Below are positions 1 to 5,962 of a DNA stretch of 6,284 bases, in pieces. The stretch spans positions 1-6,284 of the forward strand of contig JAIFMT010000076.1 in NCBI GenBank assembly GCA_020048295.1, written 5' to 3'. Position 1 is the stretch's first letter. Each line of letters begins with the position of its first letter. The notes beneath the pieces are model-generated. The model saw only the letters and a list, made by a program, of their open reading frames with translations. It was not told where the DNA came from and ran no database searches. The translations under genes and the position numbers were made by a program. Source of the DNA: Rhodoferax sp. (GTDB taxonomy: Bacteria; Pseudomonadota; Gammaproteobacteria; Burkholderiales; Burkholderiaceae).

Positions 1-901
1 CCAGCAATTGCAGCGAGGAATACAGCGATAGCTTGTCGAGAATGGCCGACATTTGCAACCCGATCAGCATGAAGGTCAGACTGTTGAGCAAGAACACCAC
101 CAGTTGCCAGGCGGGCCGACCCAGGATGCGCATCGACGCCGAGACAATTTCAGGCGCATAACGCCCTCGCACCAGACCCGCAGCCACCAGGGCCAGCACG
201 CCCGAGGCATGCAGCGACTCGGCCACGATGTAGGTGGCATAAGGCACCAGTAAGGAGATCAGAATTTCAATGAACGGATCGCCCAAGCGCCGGTGAATGG
301 CAATAAAAACATGGGATATGCCGATGCCTAGCACAATGCCACCGATGGCAATGCCGGCAAATTGCGTCAAAGCCCCCGGCAGAGAAAACACCCCGGTCAG
401 CACCGCCGCCACGGCAAACTTGTAAATCACCAACCCGGACGCATCGTTGACCAGGCTCTCACCCTCAAGCACCGTCACCACACGCCGGGGAATATTGAGT
501 TTGGAAAGAATGGCGGTGGCCGCCACCGCATCGGGCGGCGACACGATCGCGCCAAGTACAAATGCCGCCGCCCACGGCACTTCTGGCACCAGTAGCTTGA
601 GGGCTGCGCCCACCGCCAGCGTGGTGGCAATGACCAGTCCGATCGACAGCAGGCCAATTGGTCTGACGTGCGCCTTGAAGTCTGACCAGGACGTCATCAG
701 CGCTGCCTGGTACAACACTGGCGGCAGGACCAGCACCAAAATGAACTGGGGATCGAATGGAAACTGCGGCAGACGCGGAATCAGTCCCAGAATGGCACCC
801 CCGGTGACCAGCGCAATGGGGTACGGAAACTGAAACCGGTGCGCCACCCAGCCCAGCGCTGCGGCACAAAACAGCAAAAAGACCGTGAGTTCAAGAATCA
901 T
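1..901 (-). CDS. Na+/H+ antiporter, CPA1 (NhaP/YjcE-like) family, C-terminus outside window
   Basis: Reading the minus strand from the ATG at 901 gives 300 codons without a stop, running off the window edge. The product is a very hydrophobic inner-membrane protein with about nine to ten visible membrane segments. CPA1 hallmarks are in order: LPPVLYQAAL (residues 59-68, the position of the LPP..F/Y motif of this family), SPPDAVAATAI (121-131, Asp124 in the ion path) and GESLVNDASGLV (147-158, with the Asn-Asp pair at 152-153 that binds the transported cation). A later AAGLVRGR (240-247) also fits. Such proteins exchange Na+ (or K+) for protons to control pH and sodium. Family members are usually about 520-550 residues, so roughly 40% is missing, including any cytoplasmic tail. 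No good Shine-Dalgarno precedes the ATG, but no better in-frame ATG is seen upstream. It is divergent from the cyclic-nucleotide-binding-fold gene. Na+ versus K+ preference cannot be told from sequence. Confidence 0.92.
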   Translation of the reverse strand, partial: MILELTVFLLFCAAALGWVAHRFQFPYPIALVTGGAILGLIPRLPQFPFDPQFILVLVLPPVLYQAALMTSWSDFKAHVRPIGLLSIGLVIATTLAVGAALKLLVPEVPWAAAFVLGAIVSPPDAVAATAILSKLNIPRRVVTVLEGESLVNDASGLVIYKFAVAAVLTGVFSLPGALTQFAGIAIGGIVLGIGISHVFIAIHRRLGDPFIEILISLLVPYATYIVAESLHASGVLALVAAGLVRGRYAPEIVSASMRILGRPAWQLVVFLLNSLTFMLIGLQMSAILDKLSLYSSLQLL

Positions 902-1023
902 GGGGCAAGTTCCAGGTACCAGAGGATGTTGCTGATCGCCAGCATGAGGGGAATGCGCAACGATCACCGGTCAAACAGCCAGCAACGCAAACAACAGGCC
1001 CGACTTTTTGGCGGTTTCGCGTT

Positions 1024-1029
1024 TACCAT
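1024..1029 (+). promoter_or_regulatory. candidate -10 box (TACCAT) of the CNB-domain gene
   Basis: TACCAT matches four of six bases of the sigma-70 -10 consensus and lies six bases before the ATG at 1036, so transcription could begin at or next to the start codon. There is no convincing -35 box at 16-18 bp spacing and no Shine-Dalgarno between the box and the ATG. The call rests on position and weak consensus only. The rest of the 134-base divergent gap (902-1035) shows nothing else I can name. Confidence 0.22.
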
Positions 1030-1035
1030 GTTTGC

Positions 1036-1518
1036 ATGAAAGACATGCTCACACTTTCCGCACATCTGCCCGAGGTCCGTTTTGCCAGCGGCGATGTCAT
1101 TGTCCACGAAGGCGGCAGCACCGGTGGCATGTGGGTGCTGGTCAGCGGTGCGCTGCAGGTGCTCAAAGGAGATGTTGTGATCAACGGTATCAACCAGCCC
1201 GGTGCCATGGTGGGCGAAATGTCAGCCCTGCTCGGCACCACCCATGGCGCCACGGTCGTCGCGACAGCGCCCAGCGTGCTGCGCCACGCCAGTGATGGCC
1301 AGGCGTTTTTATCCACCGATCCTGACATCAGCCGACTGGTTGCCGTGGGTTTGGCGGAACGGCTTAATTTTGTCACGACCTACTTGGCCGACTTGAAGCA
1401 CCAGTATGGTGATGCGCCGGGGCTGAGCATGGTGTCTGATGTGCTGCGTGAGCTGGCCCAGCGGCAAGGGCCACTGGCCCGCACCGGCTCGGCGCGCGAC
1501 CCCAACCCCGATTATTGA
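1036..1518 (+). CDS. stand-alone cyclic-nucleotide-binding-fold (CRP-like cupin) protein, 160 aa, no HTH
   Basis: Residues about 8-85 fit the CAP_ED/CNB beta-barrel: FASGDVIVHEGG (16-27), a central VLVSGALQVLKG (34-45), then the phosphate-binding-cassette region GEMSALLGTTHGATV (60-74). Compared with the PKA-type cassette (GELALIYGTPRAATV), the Gly-Glu pair is kept but the arginine that pairs with the cyclic phosphate is His70. Classical cAMP binding is therefore doubtful. Residues about 98-145 look helical (dimerisation-helix-like) and the polar tail ends RDPNPDY. There is no C-terminal winged helix, so it is not an ordinary CRP/FNR regulator; a sensory or partner-binding role is inference. 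The ATG at 1036 was chosen because it puts the barrel near the N-terminus; a second ATG at 1045 is possible. No Shine-Dalgarno is seen. It is divergent from the antiporter and convergent with the phosphoesterase (22-base gap). Confidence 0.83.
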   Translation: MKDMLTLSAHLPEVRFASGDVIVHEGGSTGGMWVLVSGALQVLKGDVVINGINQPGAMVGEMSALLGTTHGATVVATAPSVLRHASDGQAFLSTDPDISRLVAVGLAERLNFVTTYLADLKHQYGDAPGLSMVSDVLRELAQRQGPLARTGSARDPNPDY

Positions 1519-1540
1519 ACCAGGCTTGGCACGTCCTGGA

Positions 1541-2290
1541 TCAAAAAACGCTTCGCTGCGGGCGCTCGCGGTCGCTCAGCTGCAAGGACTCGGAACCCAT
1601 CATCGAGCGCCACAACGCCGAGCCCATTGCCAGGTCAATTTCGATGTGCGCCGGTACCGAGCCAATCTGGCGACCCGCATTGAAAACCCAGGTGTTGCCG
1701 ATGCGATCAGCCCAGGCACCGTCAGGCTTGAAGGGCGGCTCGTGCACATGGCCTGTCAGCACCATGTCGGGCTTGAACTGGTCGATCCAGCCACCCACGT
1801 CGGCATCGCCATAGTGACGTCGGCCGGTCCAGCAGGTAGGTGAACCCATTGGCGGCCAGTGATAAACCCAGATCCAGCGCGCCGGGCGGCGCAGTGCGTC
1901 GGCCGCCAGTTGGGCTTGCACGGCGGCCTGGCCCACCGGGCCATCCCACCACGGGCAGATGGTGATCAGGGTGTCGCCCAGCAGCAGTGCGTCACCGTCG
2001 GTCGGCACCCCCAGCGCACGCGCCTGGCTCAGCCACAGGGCCGACTGCTCACCCATCGCGTCCGGCCCGGTGAGATCATGATTGCCGGAACTGATCACCA
2101 CGCGGCCAGCCGCCTGCAACAGCGACAAATAACGCAAAATGACCACCGATTGCGCGTCAATCGACACTGCTGAGCTGATATCCAAGGAATCACCTGCCAG
2201 CACCACCAGATCAAACGAGGGCGCCACACGCACCACCCAGTCAAGCTGGGGCAGCGTGTAATGCAGATCAGACACCAGAAGGATTTGCAC
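1541..2290 (-). CDS. calcineurin-like metallophosphoesterase, 249 aa
   Basis: All five metal-binding blocks of the calcineurin-like fold are present in order: SDLH (Asp8, His10), GD (33-34), GNHD (69-72), a lone His in VYHWPP (His144) and GHVH (180-183, His181 and His183). These ligate a dinuclear metal centre that hydrolyses phosphoesters. The spacing is normal and the enzyme looks intact, but the substrate cannot be deduced. The protein has no signal peptide or membrane segment, so it is probably cytoplasmic. The start is the GTG at 2290: the first strand (QILLVSDLH) begins immediately after it and no ATG lies upstream in frame. The nearest Shine-Dalgarno-like AAGGA (plus-strand 2325-2329) is 34 bases upstream, separated by a 12-bp tandem duplication. 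It shares strand with the thioesterase gene but a 280-base gap argues against tight coupling. The C-terminal tail is short, polar and unremarkable. Confidence 0.9.
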   Translation of the reverse strand: MQILLVSDLHYTLPQLDWVVRVAPSFDLVVLAGDSLDISSAVSIDAQSVVILRYLSLLQAAGRVVISSGNHDLTGPDAMGEQSALWLSQARALGVPTDGDALLLGDTLITICPWWDGPVGQAAVQAQLAADALRRPARWIWVYHWPPMGSPTCWTGRRHYGDADVGGWIDQFKPDMVLTGHVHEPPFKPDGAWADRIGNTWVFNAGRQIGSVPAHIEIDLAMGSALWRSMMGSESLQLSDRERPQRSVF

Positions 2291-2296
2291 GATGAC

Positions 2297-2320
2297 GATG
2301 TGTTGGATGATGTGTTGGAT
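2297..2320. repeat. perfect 12-bp tandem duplication (GATGTGTTGGAT x2)
   Basis: Two adjacent identical 12-mers occupy 2297-2308 and 2309-2320, just upstream of the phosphoesterase GTG on the minus strand. A length of twelve keeps frame, so readthrough from farther upstream would only add codons. The unit separates an AAGGA motif from the start codon. It most likely arose by replication slippage. Confidence 0.85.
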
Positions 2321-2370
2321 GTTTTCCTTGTGCGATCTTAGACGCTCCCGACGATGTCTATGCCCAGGAC

Positions 2371-2542
2371 GCTCTAGCCCTTGACAGGAAAGCGCTAACA
2401 GCTATATCAAACAGAGCGACCTGTTGCTCGGTGCCTTGAGGCAGCGGCATAAGAAGAGATTTACCTGGCTTTGGCGGTCTCGGTGGTCAAATGGTTGTCA
2501 GTTTTAATAGCTGTAAGCGCTTATAGCGTAAGGGCTATAGGC
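2371..2542. repeat. pair of inverted repeats (~36 bp arms) bounding a ~101-bp interval; repeat or MITE-like element
   Basis: The left arm (2371-2405) and the reverse complement of the right arm (2507-2542) share TAGCCCTT, then seven unmatched bases, then AAGCGCTWACAGCTAT, with identical block spacing; about 25 of 36 positions agree. The right arm folds on its own: TATAGC (2522-2527) pairs with GCTATA (2534-2539), and GCTGTAAGCGCTTATAGC is nearly palindromic. The interval between the arms shows no convincing gene. AAGCGCT/AGCTAT-type repeats are, to my knowledge, common between genes in Comamonadaceae. Whether this is one element with terminal repeats or two copies in opposite orientation cannot be told here. 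The right arm lies 28 bases past the thioesterase stop and may help end or protect that transcript. I see no other gene or site in 2291-2570. Confidence 0.65.
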
Positions 2543-2570
2543 TAATTTGATGTAAAAATGTGGCCGCCGT

Positions 2571-3056
2571 TCAAGCCCCGATTGTGCGGGTCGCGGTAAA
2601 GCGTTTTTCCATCTCGCGGCGCATTTCCTTGCGCACTTGTGCAGCAGCGTAGCGGCGGATTTCGTCTGCCGTGGCGGGCTGCAGCGGCGTGACAGCGGCG
2701 GGCTTCTTGTCATCATCCACCGCCACCATGGTGAAGAAGCAACTGTTTACATGCCGCACCACCCGGTCCCGGATGTTTTCGGCAATCACCTTGATTCCGA
2801 TTTCCATCGATGACGAGCCGGTGTGGTTGACCGACGACAAGAAGGTGACCAGTTCGCCGACGTGAATCGGCTGGCGAAACATCACCTGGTCCACGCTGAG
2901 TGTGACCACATAGCGCCCGGCGTAGCGGCTGGCGCAGGCGTAGGCGACCTGGTCGAGCAGTTTGAGGATGATGCCACCATGCACATTGCCAGAAAAATTG
3001 GCCGTGTCGGGGGTCATCAGCACCGTCATGGACAGTTGGTGAAGCGGTAAATCCAT
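2571..3056 (-). CDS. hotdog-fold acyl-CoA thioesterase (YciA/BACH-like), 161 aa
   Basis: The protein is a single hotdog domain of the acyl-CoA hydrolase family, which cleaves acyl-CoA to free acid and CoA in the cytoplasm. The key region FSGNVHGGIILKLLDQVA (residues 21-38) carries both catalytic-type residues known from the two-domain ACOT7/BACH enzymes: the Asn of the GNVHGG motif (Asn24) and the Asp on the following helix (Asp35). VVTLSVDQVMFRQPIHVGE (50-68) is the typical second strand and VRHVNSCFFTMVAVD (100-114) the third. The C-terminal 30 residues are a charged helix rich in Arg, Lys and Glu. Length is near the family norm. The ATG at 3056 has a good AAGGA seven bases upstream. It is divergent from the malate-dehydrogenase-like gene across 50 bases. 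The chain-length preference is not readable. Proximity to acyl-CoA carboxylase genes is suggestive but not an operon. Confidence 0.9.
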   Translation of the reverse strand: MDLPLHQLSMTVLMTPDTANFSGNVHGGIILKLLDQVAYACASRYAGRYVVTLSVDQVMFRQPIHVGELVTFLSSVNHTGSSSMEIGIKVIAENIRDRVVRHVNSCFFTMVAVDDDKKPAAVTPLQPATADEIRRYAAAQVRKEMRREMEKRFTATRTIGA

Positions 3057-3063
3057 GGGTCAA

Positions 3064-3068
3064 TCCTT
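3064..3068 (-). promoter_or_regulatory. Shine-Dalgarno (AAGGA) of the thioesterase gene
   Basis: AAGGA on the minus strand is seven bases from the ATG at 3056, an optimal spacing, and supports that start. It falls inside the short divergent region shared with the malate-dehydrogenase-like gene, so the two transcripts probably overlap or begin within a few tens of bases of each other. Confidence 0.7.
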
Positions 3069-3094
3069 GTGTGAATGATGAAGGAGTGCCAGAG

Positions 3095-3100
3095 TACACT
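3095..3100 (+). promoter_or_regulatory. candidate -10 box (TACACT) of the malate-dehydrogenase-like gene
   Basis: TACACT matches four of six -10 consensus bases and ends six bases before the ATG at 3107, the same arrangement as TACCAT before the CNB-domain gene. The only -35 candidate, GTGAAT at 3071-3076 with 18-bp spacing, is weak. Evidence is positional only. Confidence 0.2.
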
Positions 3101-3106
3101 GAAGTG

Positions 3107-4111
3107 ATGAAACCGACCCCGATTCGCGTAACCGTCACCGGTGCTGCCGGACGGGTGGCTTATGCCTTGTTGTTCAGAATGGCCTGCGGCGACATGTTCG
3201 GCCCGCACCAGCCCATCGCGCTGACCCTGTTTGACTTGCCTCACGCCAAGAAGAAGATGCAGGGCGTGCAGATGGAGTTGCTGGACTGTGCTTTTCCCCT
3301 GCTGGCGGGCTTGCGGGTCTGCGACGACCCGCAGGAGGCATTTGACGCTGCACAAGTCGCGCTGCTGGTCAGCGCACGCGCGCGCAGCCCGAATATGGCG
3401 CGACTCGAGGTGCTGGCCGACAACGCCAGGATATTGGCTGTGCAAGGGGCCATCATTGGGCAGGTTGCCGACCCGGACTGCAAGGTGCTGGTGGTGGGCA
3501 ACCCCTGCAATACCAACGCGTATGTTGCCTTGCATGCAGCGGCCAGGTTTGGCCGCGTTCCGGCGCGCAACTTTGCCGCCTTGCTGCGGCTGGACCACAA
3601 CCGGGCGCTGGCGCTGCTGGCGCAGCAGAGCGGGCAGCCGCTGGCCAGCCTGAAGCGCCTGGCCGTCTGGGGCAATCACTCACCCACCGTGTTTGCCGAC
3701 GACCGCTTTGTCGTGGGCCAGGGCGGCAGCCTGACCGAGCGCACAGGCGATGCCACCTGGAATCACGAAACCTGTGTGACGGCGGTGGGTGAACGCGGCC
3801 AAGCCATTCTGCAAGCACGCGGGCTGTATGCTGAAGCCTCCGCCGCCAACGCCGCCATTGACCAGATGCGCGACTGGTGGCAGGGCACGCAAGGCGAGTG
3901 GAGCACCATGGGCGTGGTGTCGGACGGCGCTTACGGGGTGCCCGAAGGTCTGGTGTTCGGCTTTCCGGTGACCTGCACCCCGGGCGACTACCGCATCGTG
4001 CCCCACCTGACGCTGGATACCTTTGCCCGCAGAATGATCGATGCCAATGTGCGTGAACTGCAATCCGAGATCGCCGAGGTGAGGGCCTTGCTGCCCAAAC
4101 TTTTTGAATAG
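3107..4111 (+). CDS. malate dehydrogenase-family NAD-dependent oxidoreductase (divergent paralog), 334 aa
   Basis: It aligns throughout with cytosolic-type bacterial malate dehydrogenase (malate + NAD+ to oxaloacetate + NADH; usual length about 327-330). The nucleotide loop is TGAAGRVAY (11-19), where the third glycine of GxxGxxG is Ala18. Asp43 ends the second strand at the place of the acidic residue that selects NAD over NADP. The mobile substrate loop is ARARSPNMAR (90-99), keeping the two substrate-binding arginines (93, 99) but differing from the usual ARPRGPGMER. The catalytic pair is intact: Asp163 in RLDHNRA with Arg161, and His191 in WGNHSPT. ASAANAAIDQMRDW (244-257) and GVPEGLVFGFPVT (277-289) are typical. 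The ATG at 3107 fits family N-termini; in-frame GTGs at 3071, 3086 and 3104 would only add unconserved residues. No strong Shine-Dalgarno is present. It ends at a terminator, so it is probably monocistronic. It may be a second MDH with altered 2-oxoacid specificity (inference). Confidence 0.88.
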   Translation: MKPTPIRVTVTGAAGRVAYALLFRMACGDMFGPHQPIALTLFDLPHAKKKMQGVQMELLDCAFPLLAGLRVCDDPQEAFDAAQVALLVSARARSPNMARLEVLADNARILAVQGAIIGQVADPDCKVLVVGNPCNTNAYVALHAAARFGRVPARNFAALLRLDHNRALALLAQQSGQPLASLKRLAVWGNHSPTVFADDRFVVGQGGSLTERTGDATWNHETCVTAVGERGQAILQARGLYAEASAANAAIDQMRDWWQGTQGEWSTMGVVSDGAYGVPEGLVFGFPVTCTPGDYRIVPHLTLDTFARRMIDANVRELQSEIAEVRALLPKLFE

Positions 4112-4119
4112 TGTGTCAA

Positions 4120-4147
4120 GCGCCCGAAGAGTTCGTGGCGCATTTTT
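4120..4147 (+). terminator. intrinsic terminator after the malate-dehydrogenase-like gene
   Basis: GCGCC-CGAA (4120-4128) pairs with TTCG (4132-4135) and GGCGC (4137-4141), giving a nine-pair stem with a GAG loop and one bulged T at 4136. It is followed after one A by five Ts (4143-4147). It begins eight bases after the TAG stop, which is classic rho-independent architecture, and it insulates the carboxyltransferase operon. Confidence 0.85.
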
Positions 4148-4179
4148 ACGTTAACGGCTGTGCACCCTCTGAAGCCAAA

Positions 4180-4213
4180 AACTACTGCGTAAAATGTACG
4201 AACTATTCCGTAA
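4180..4213 (+). repeat. two phased 13-bp direct repeats, possible operator
   Basis: AACTACTGCGTAA (4180-4192) and AACTATTCCGTAA (4201-4213) agree at 11 of 13 bases and start exactly 21 bp apart, two helical turns. The second ends four bases before a TTGACA hexamer. This placement suits a dimeric or tandem activator binding next to a promoter. No regulator can be named. Confidence 0.4.
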
Positions 4214-4217
4214 TTGT

Positions 4218-4247
4218 TTGACATAACTCAGAATATCGCTGAATAAC
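4218..4247 (+). promoter_or_regulatory. candidate sigma-70 promoter of the carboxyltransferase operon
   Basis: A perfect -35 TTGACA (4218-4223) is followed after 18 bp by AATAAC (4242-4247), four of six matches to the -10 box. Transcription would start near 4254, leaving a leader of about 130 bases before the ATG at 4386. The leader shows no hairpin-plus-T-tract or riboswitch fold that I can recognise. The -10 is the weak part of the call. Confidence 0.42.
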
Positions 4248-4372
4248 GCGCCCATTTCGCTAATTTTGAGTCCTGGGGTGTGGCGTTCAAAGCGCTCGAG
4301 TGCGACACTTTGGCTCGCAATTTGTTCAATATCACACCGGTTTTCATGCTTTCTTCACGAGCCGGGCGACCA

Positions 4373-4377
4373 GAGGA
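4373..4377 (+). promoter_or_regulatory. Shine-Dalgarno (GAGGA) deciding the carboxyltransferase start
   Basis: GAGGA lies eight bases before the ATG at 4386. It favours that start over an upstream TTG at 4266, whose 40 extra residues resemble nothing in the family. Confidence 0.7.
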
Positions 4378-4385
4378 ATCGTGCC

Positions 4386-5945
4386 ATGTCGATGGGCGGA
4401 AAGACAAAAAAGCATCTTGAAGTACTGCGCGAAATGCGCAGCCGAGCGGTGCTGGGTGGCGGCCAAAAGCGCATTGACCAGCAGCATGAGCGTGGCAAAC
4501 TGACCGCCCGGGAGCGCCTGGCCGTGTTGCTTGACGAGGGCTCGTTCCAGGAATTTGGTGCGCTGGCCACACATGACTTCAGCGCCTTCGGGCTGGATCA
4601 GCAGCGCTTTCCCGGCGACGGCATCGTGACTGGTTTTGGCAAGGTCAGTGGGCGTCGCGTTGCCGTGTTTGCGCAGGACTTTACCGTGATGGGCGGCTCG
4701 TTTTCTGAAGTCCAATCGCAAAAGATCAGCCGCATTCAGGACATGGCGCTGGAGTCAGGCATTCCGGTGATCGGCCTGAACGACTCGGGTGGTGCGCGCA
4801 TCCAGGAAGGCGTGCGCAGCCTGGCCGCCTACGGCGAGGTGTTTGTGCGCAATGTGATGGCCTCGGGCGTGATTCCGCAGATTTCAGTCATTTTGGGGCC
4901 GTGCGCCGGCGGTGCCGTGTATTCGCCTGCGCTGACTGACTTTGTCATCATGGCCGGCGAAAGCTATATGTTTCTCACCGGCCCCGATGTCATCAAGGCC
5001 GTTACCGGTGAACAGGTCAGCGCGCAAGATTTGGGCGGTGCCGAGGTGCACACCAGCCGCAGCGGCGTGGCGCATCTGTCCGCCGAAACCGAGCTTGAAG
5101 GCCTGGCCATGACCAAGCTGCTGCTGAGCTATCTGCCGCAAAACAACAACGAGGAGCCGCCGCAGATCACCCCGGAAGACTCGGTGAACCGCATGGACGA
5201 GTCGCTCAACGCGCTGATTCCGGACGGTGAAAACAATCCATACGACATCCGCGATGCCATCGAGGCTGTTTTTGACCAGGACAGTTTCTTTGAAATCCAG
5301 GCCGATTACGCCGCCAACGCGGTGATTGGCTTTGCCCGGCTGGATGGCTATTCGATTGGCGTAGTGGCCAACCAGCCGGCGTTCATGTCGGGGGCGCTCA
5401 ACATTGATGCCAGCGACAAGATTGCGCGCTTTATCCGGGTGTGCGATGCCTTCAATGTGCCGATCGTGACCTTTGTCGATTGCCCGGGTTTCCTGCCCGG
5501 TACCGCGCAGGAGTACAGCGGCATCATCCGCCACGGGGCCAAGATCATTTACGCCTACTGCGAAGCCACGGTGCCCAAAATCTCCATCGTCACGCGCAAG
5601 GCGATGGGCGGTGCCTATGTGGCCATGGGTTCCAAGCAGATGCGCAACGACATCACCTTTGCCTGGCCATCGGCGCAAATCGCGGTGATGGGGGCCGGGG
5701 CGGCGGTGAACGTGCTGTTTCGGGAAGAGATCAGAGGTGCCGCTGACCCGGCCGCCCGCGAGAAAGAGCTGATGACCGAATACCGCGACAAGTTCTTTAA
5801 TCCCTACCGCGCCGCCGACGTGGGGCAGATTGACGAGGTGATTGAGCCGCGCGAAACCCGACCGCGCCTGGCGCGCGCACTGGAGATTCTGCGCACCAAG
5901 ATTCAGCAGAATCCGCCCAAGAAGCATGGCCTTTGCCCGGTCTGA
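4386..5945 (+). CDS. acyl-CoA carboxylase/decarboxylase carboxyltransferase subunit (PccB/MmdA family), 519 aa
   Basis: This is the biotin-dependent carboxyltransferase that moves CO2 between carboxybiotin and acyl-CoA (propionyl-CoA/methylmalonyl-CoA type). It has two crotonase-like halves. The N-terminal half has GGGQKRIDQQHERGKLTARE (24-43), FAQDFTVMGGS (95-105), NDSGGARIQEG (132-142) and GPCAGGAVYSPALTDF (171-186), where the Gly-Gly pairs form an oxyanion hole. The C-terminal half has NQPAFMSGALNI (329-340), DCPGFLPGTAQE (365-376), RHGAKIIYAY (382-391) and RKAMGGAY (404-411). Asp422 before AWPSAQIAVMG falls, by motif, at the position tied to propionyl rather than acetyl preference in Streptomyces PccB (recalled, not checked). 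Length is close to the usual 510. Lack of a fused biotin or biotin carboxylase domain means partner subunits are needed. The OadG-like gene 17 bases downstream favours a Na+-pumping decarboxylase; ordinary propionyl-CoA carboxylase remains possible. The gene is intact. Confidence 0.95.
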   Translation: MSMGGKTKKHLEVLREMRSRAVLGGGQKRIDQQHERGKLTARERLAVLLDEGSFQEFGALATHDFSAFGLDQQRFPGDGIVTGFGKVSGRRVAVFAQDFTVMGGSFSEVQSQKISRIQDMALESGIPVIGLNDSGGARIQEGVRSLAAYGEVFVRNVMASGVIPQISVILGPCAGGAVYSPALTDFVIMAGESYMFLTGPDVIKAVTGEQVSAQDLGGAEVHTSRSGVAHLSAETELEGLAMTKLLLSYLPQNNNEEPPQITPEDSVNRMDESLNALIPDGENNPYDIRDAIEAVFDQDSFFEIQADYAANAVIGFARLDGYSIGVVANQPAFMSGALNIDASDKIARFIRVCDAFNVPIVTFVDCPGFLPGTAQEYSGIIRHGAKIIYAYCEATVPKISIVTRKAMGGAYVAMGSKQMRNDITFAWPSAQIAVMGAGAAVNVLFREEIRGAADPAAREKELMTEYRDKFFNPYRAADVGQIDEVIEPRETRPRLARALEILRTKIQQNPPKKHGLCPV

Positions 5946-5951
5946 TTCAAC

Positions 5952-5957
5952 AAGGGA
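5952..5957 (+). promoter_or_regulatory. Shine-Dalgarno (AAGGGA) of the OadG-like gene
   Basis: AAGGGA is five bases before the ATG at 5963, in the 17-base gap after the carboxyltransferase stop. It supports that ATG and translation in one operon. Confidence 0.6.
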
Positions 5958-5962
5958 CTCAC

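Noticed and set aside
465..869. 134-codon minus-strand frame and overlapping plus-strand frames within the antiporter region
   Set aside because: The antiporter frame from 901 carries all family motifs; these frames are out-of-frame shadows with no membrane character.
1520..1539. CCAGG...CCTGG inverted repeat between the convergent CNB and phosphoesterase genes, followed by an A-run
   Set aside because: The stem is only five pairs with a ten-base loop. For the plus-strand transcript it is followed by A rather than T; for the minus strand the T-run precedes the stem. It is not a usable intrinsic terminator.
3071..3106. GTG start adding 12 residues to the malate-dehydrogenase-like protein
   Set aside because: Family members begin about ten residues before the GAAG loop, matching the ATG at 3107, and there is no ribosome-binding site for the GTG.
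4250..4335. Similar CGCTAATTTTG and CGCAATTTGTT stretches in the leader, considered as binding sites for a short-chain acyl regulator
   Set aside because: The similarity is short, AT-biased and imperfect, and I cannot match it to a known site with confidence.
4266..4385. 40-codon N-terminal extension of the carboxyltransferase from a TTG
   Set aside because: Extra residues do not resemble the family, and the ATG at 4386 has a good GAGGA at proper spacing; the extension also covers the leader region.
4346..4420. 24-codon small ORF overlapping the carboxyltransferase start, considered as a leader peptide
   Set aside because: It has no Shine-Dalgarno, no run of regulatory codons, and no attenuator hairpin after it.
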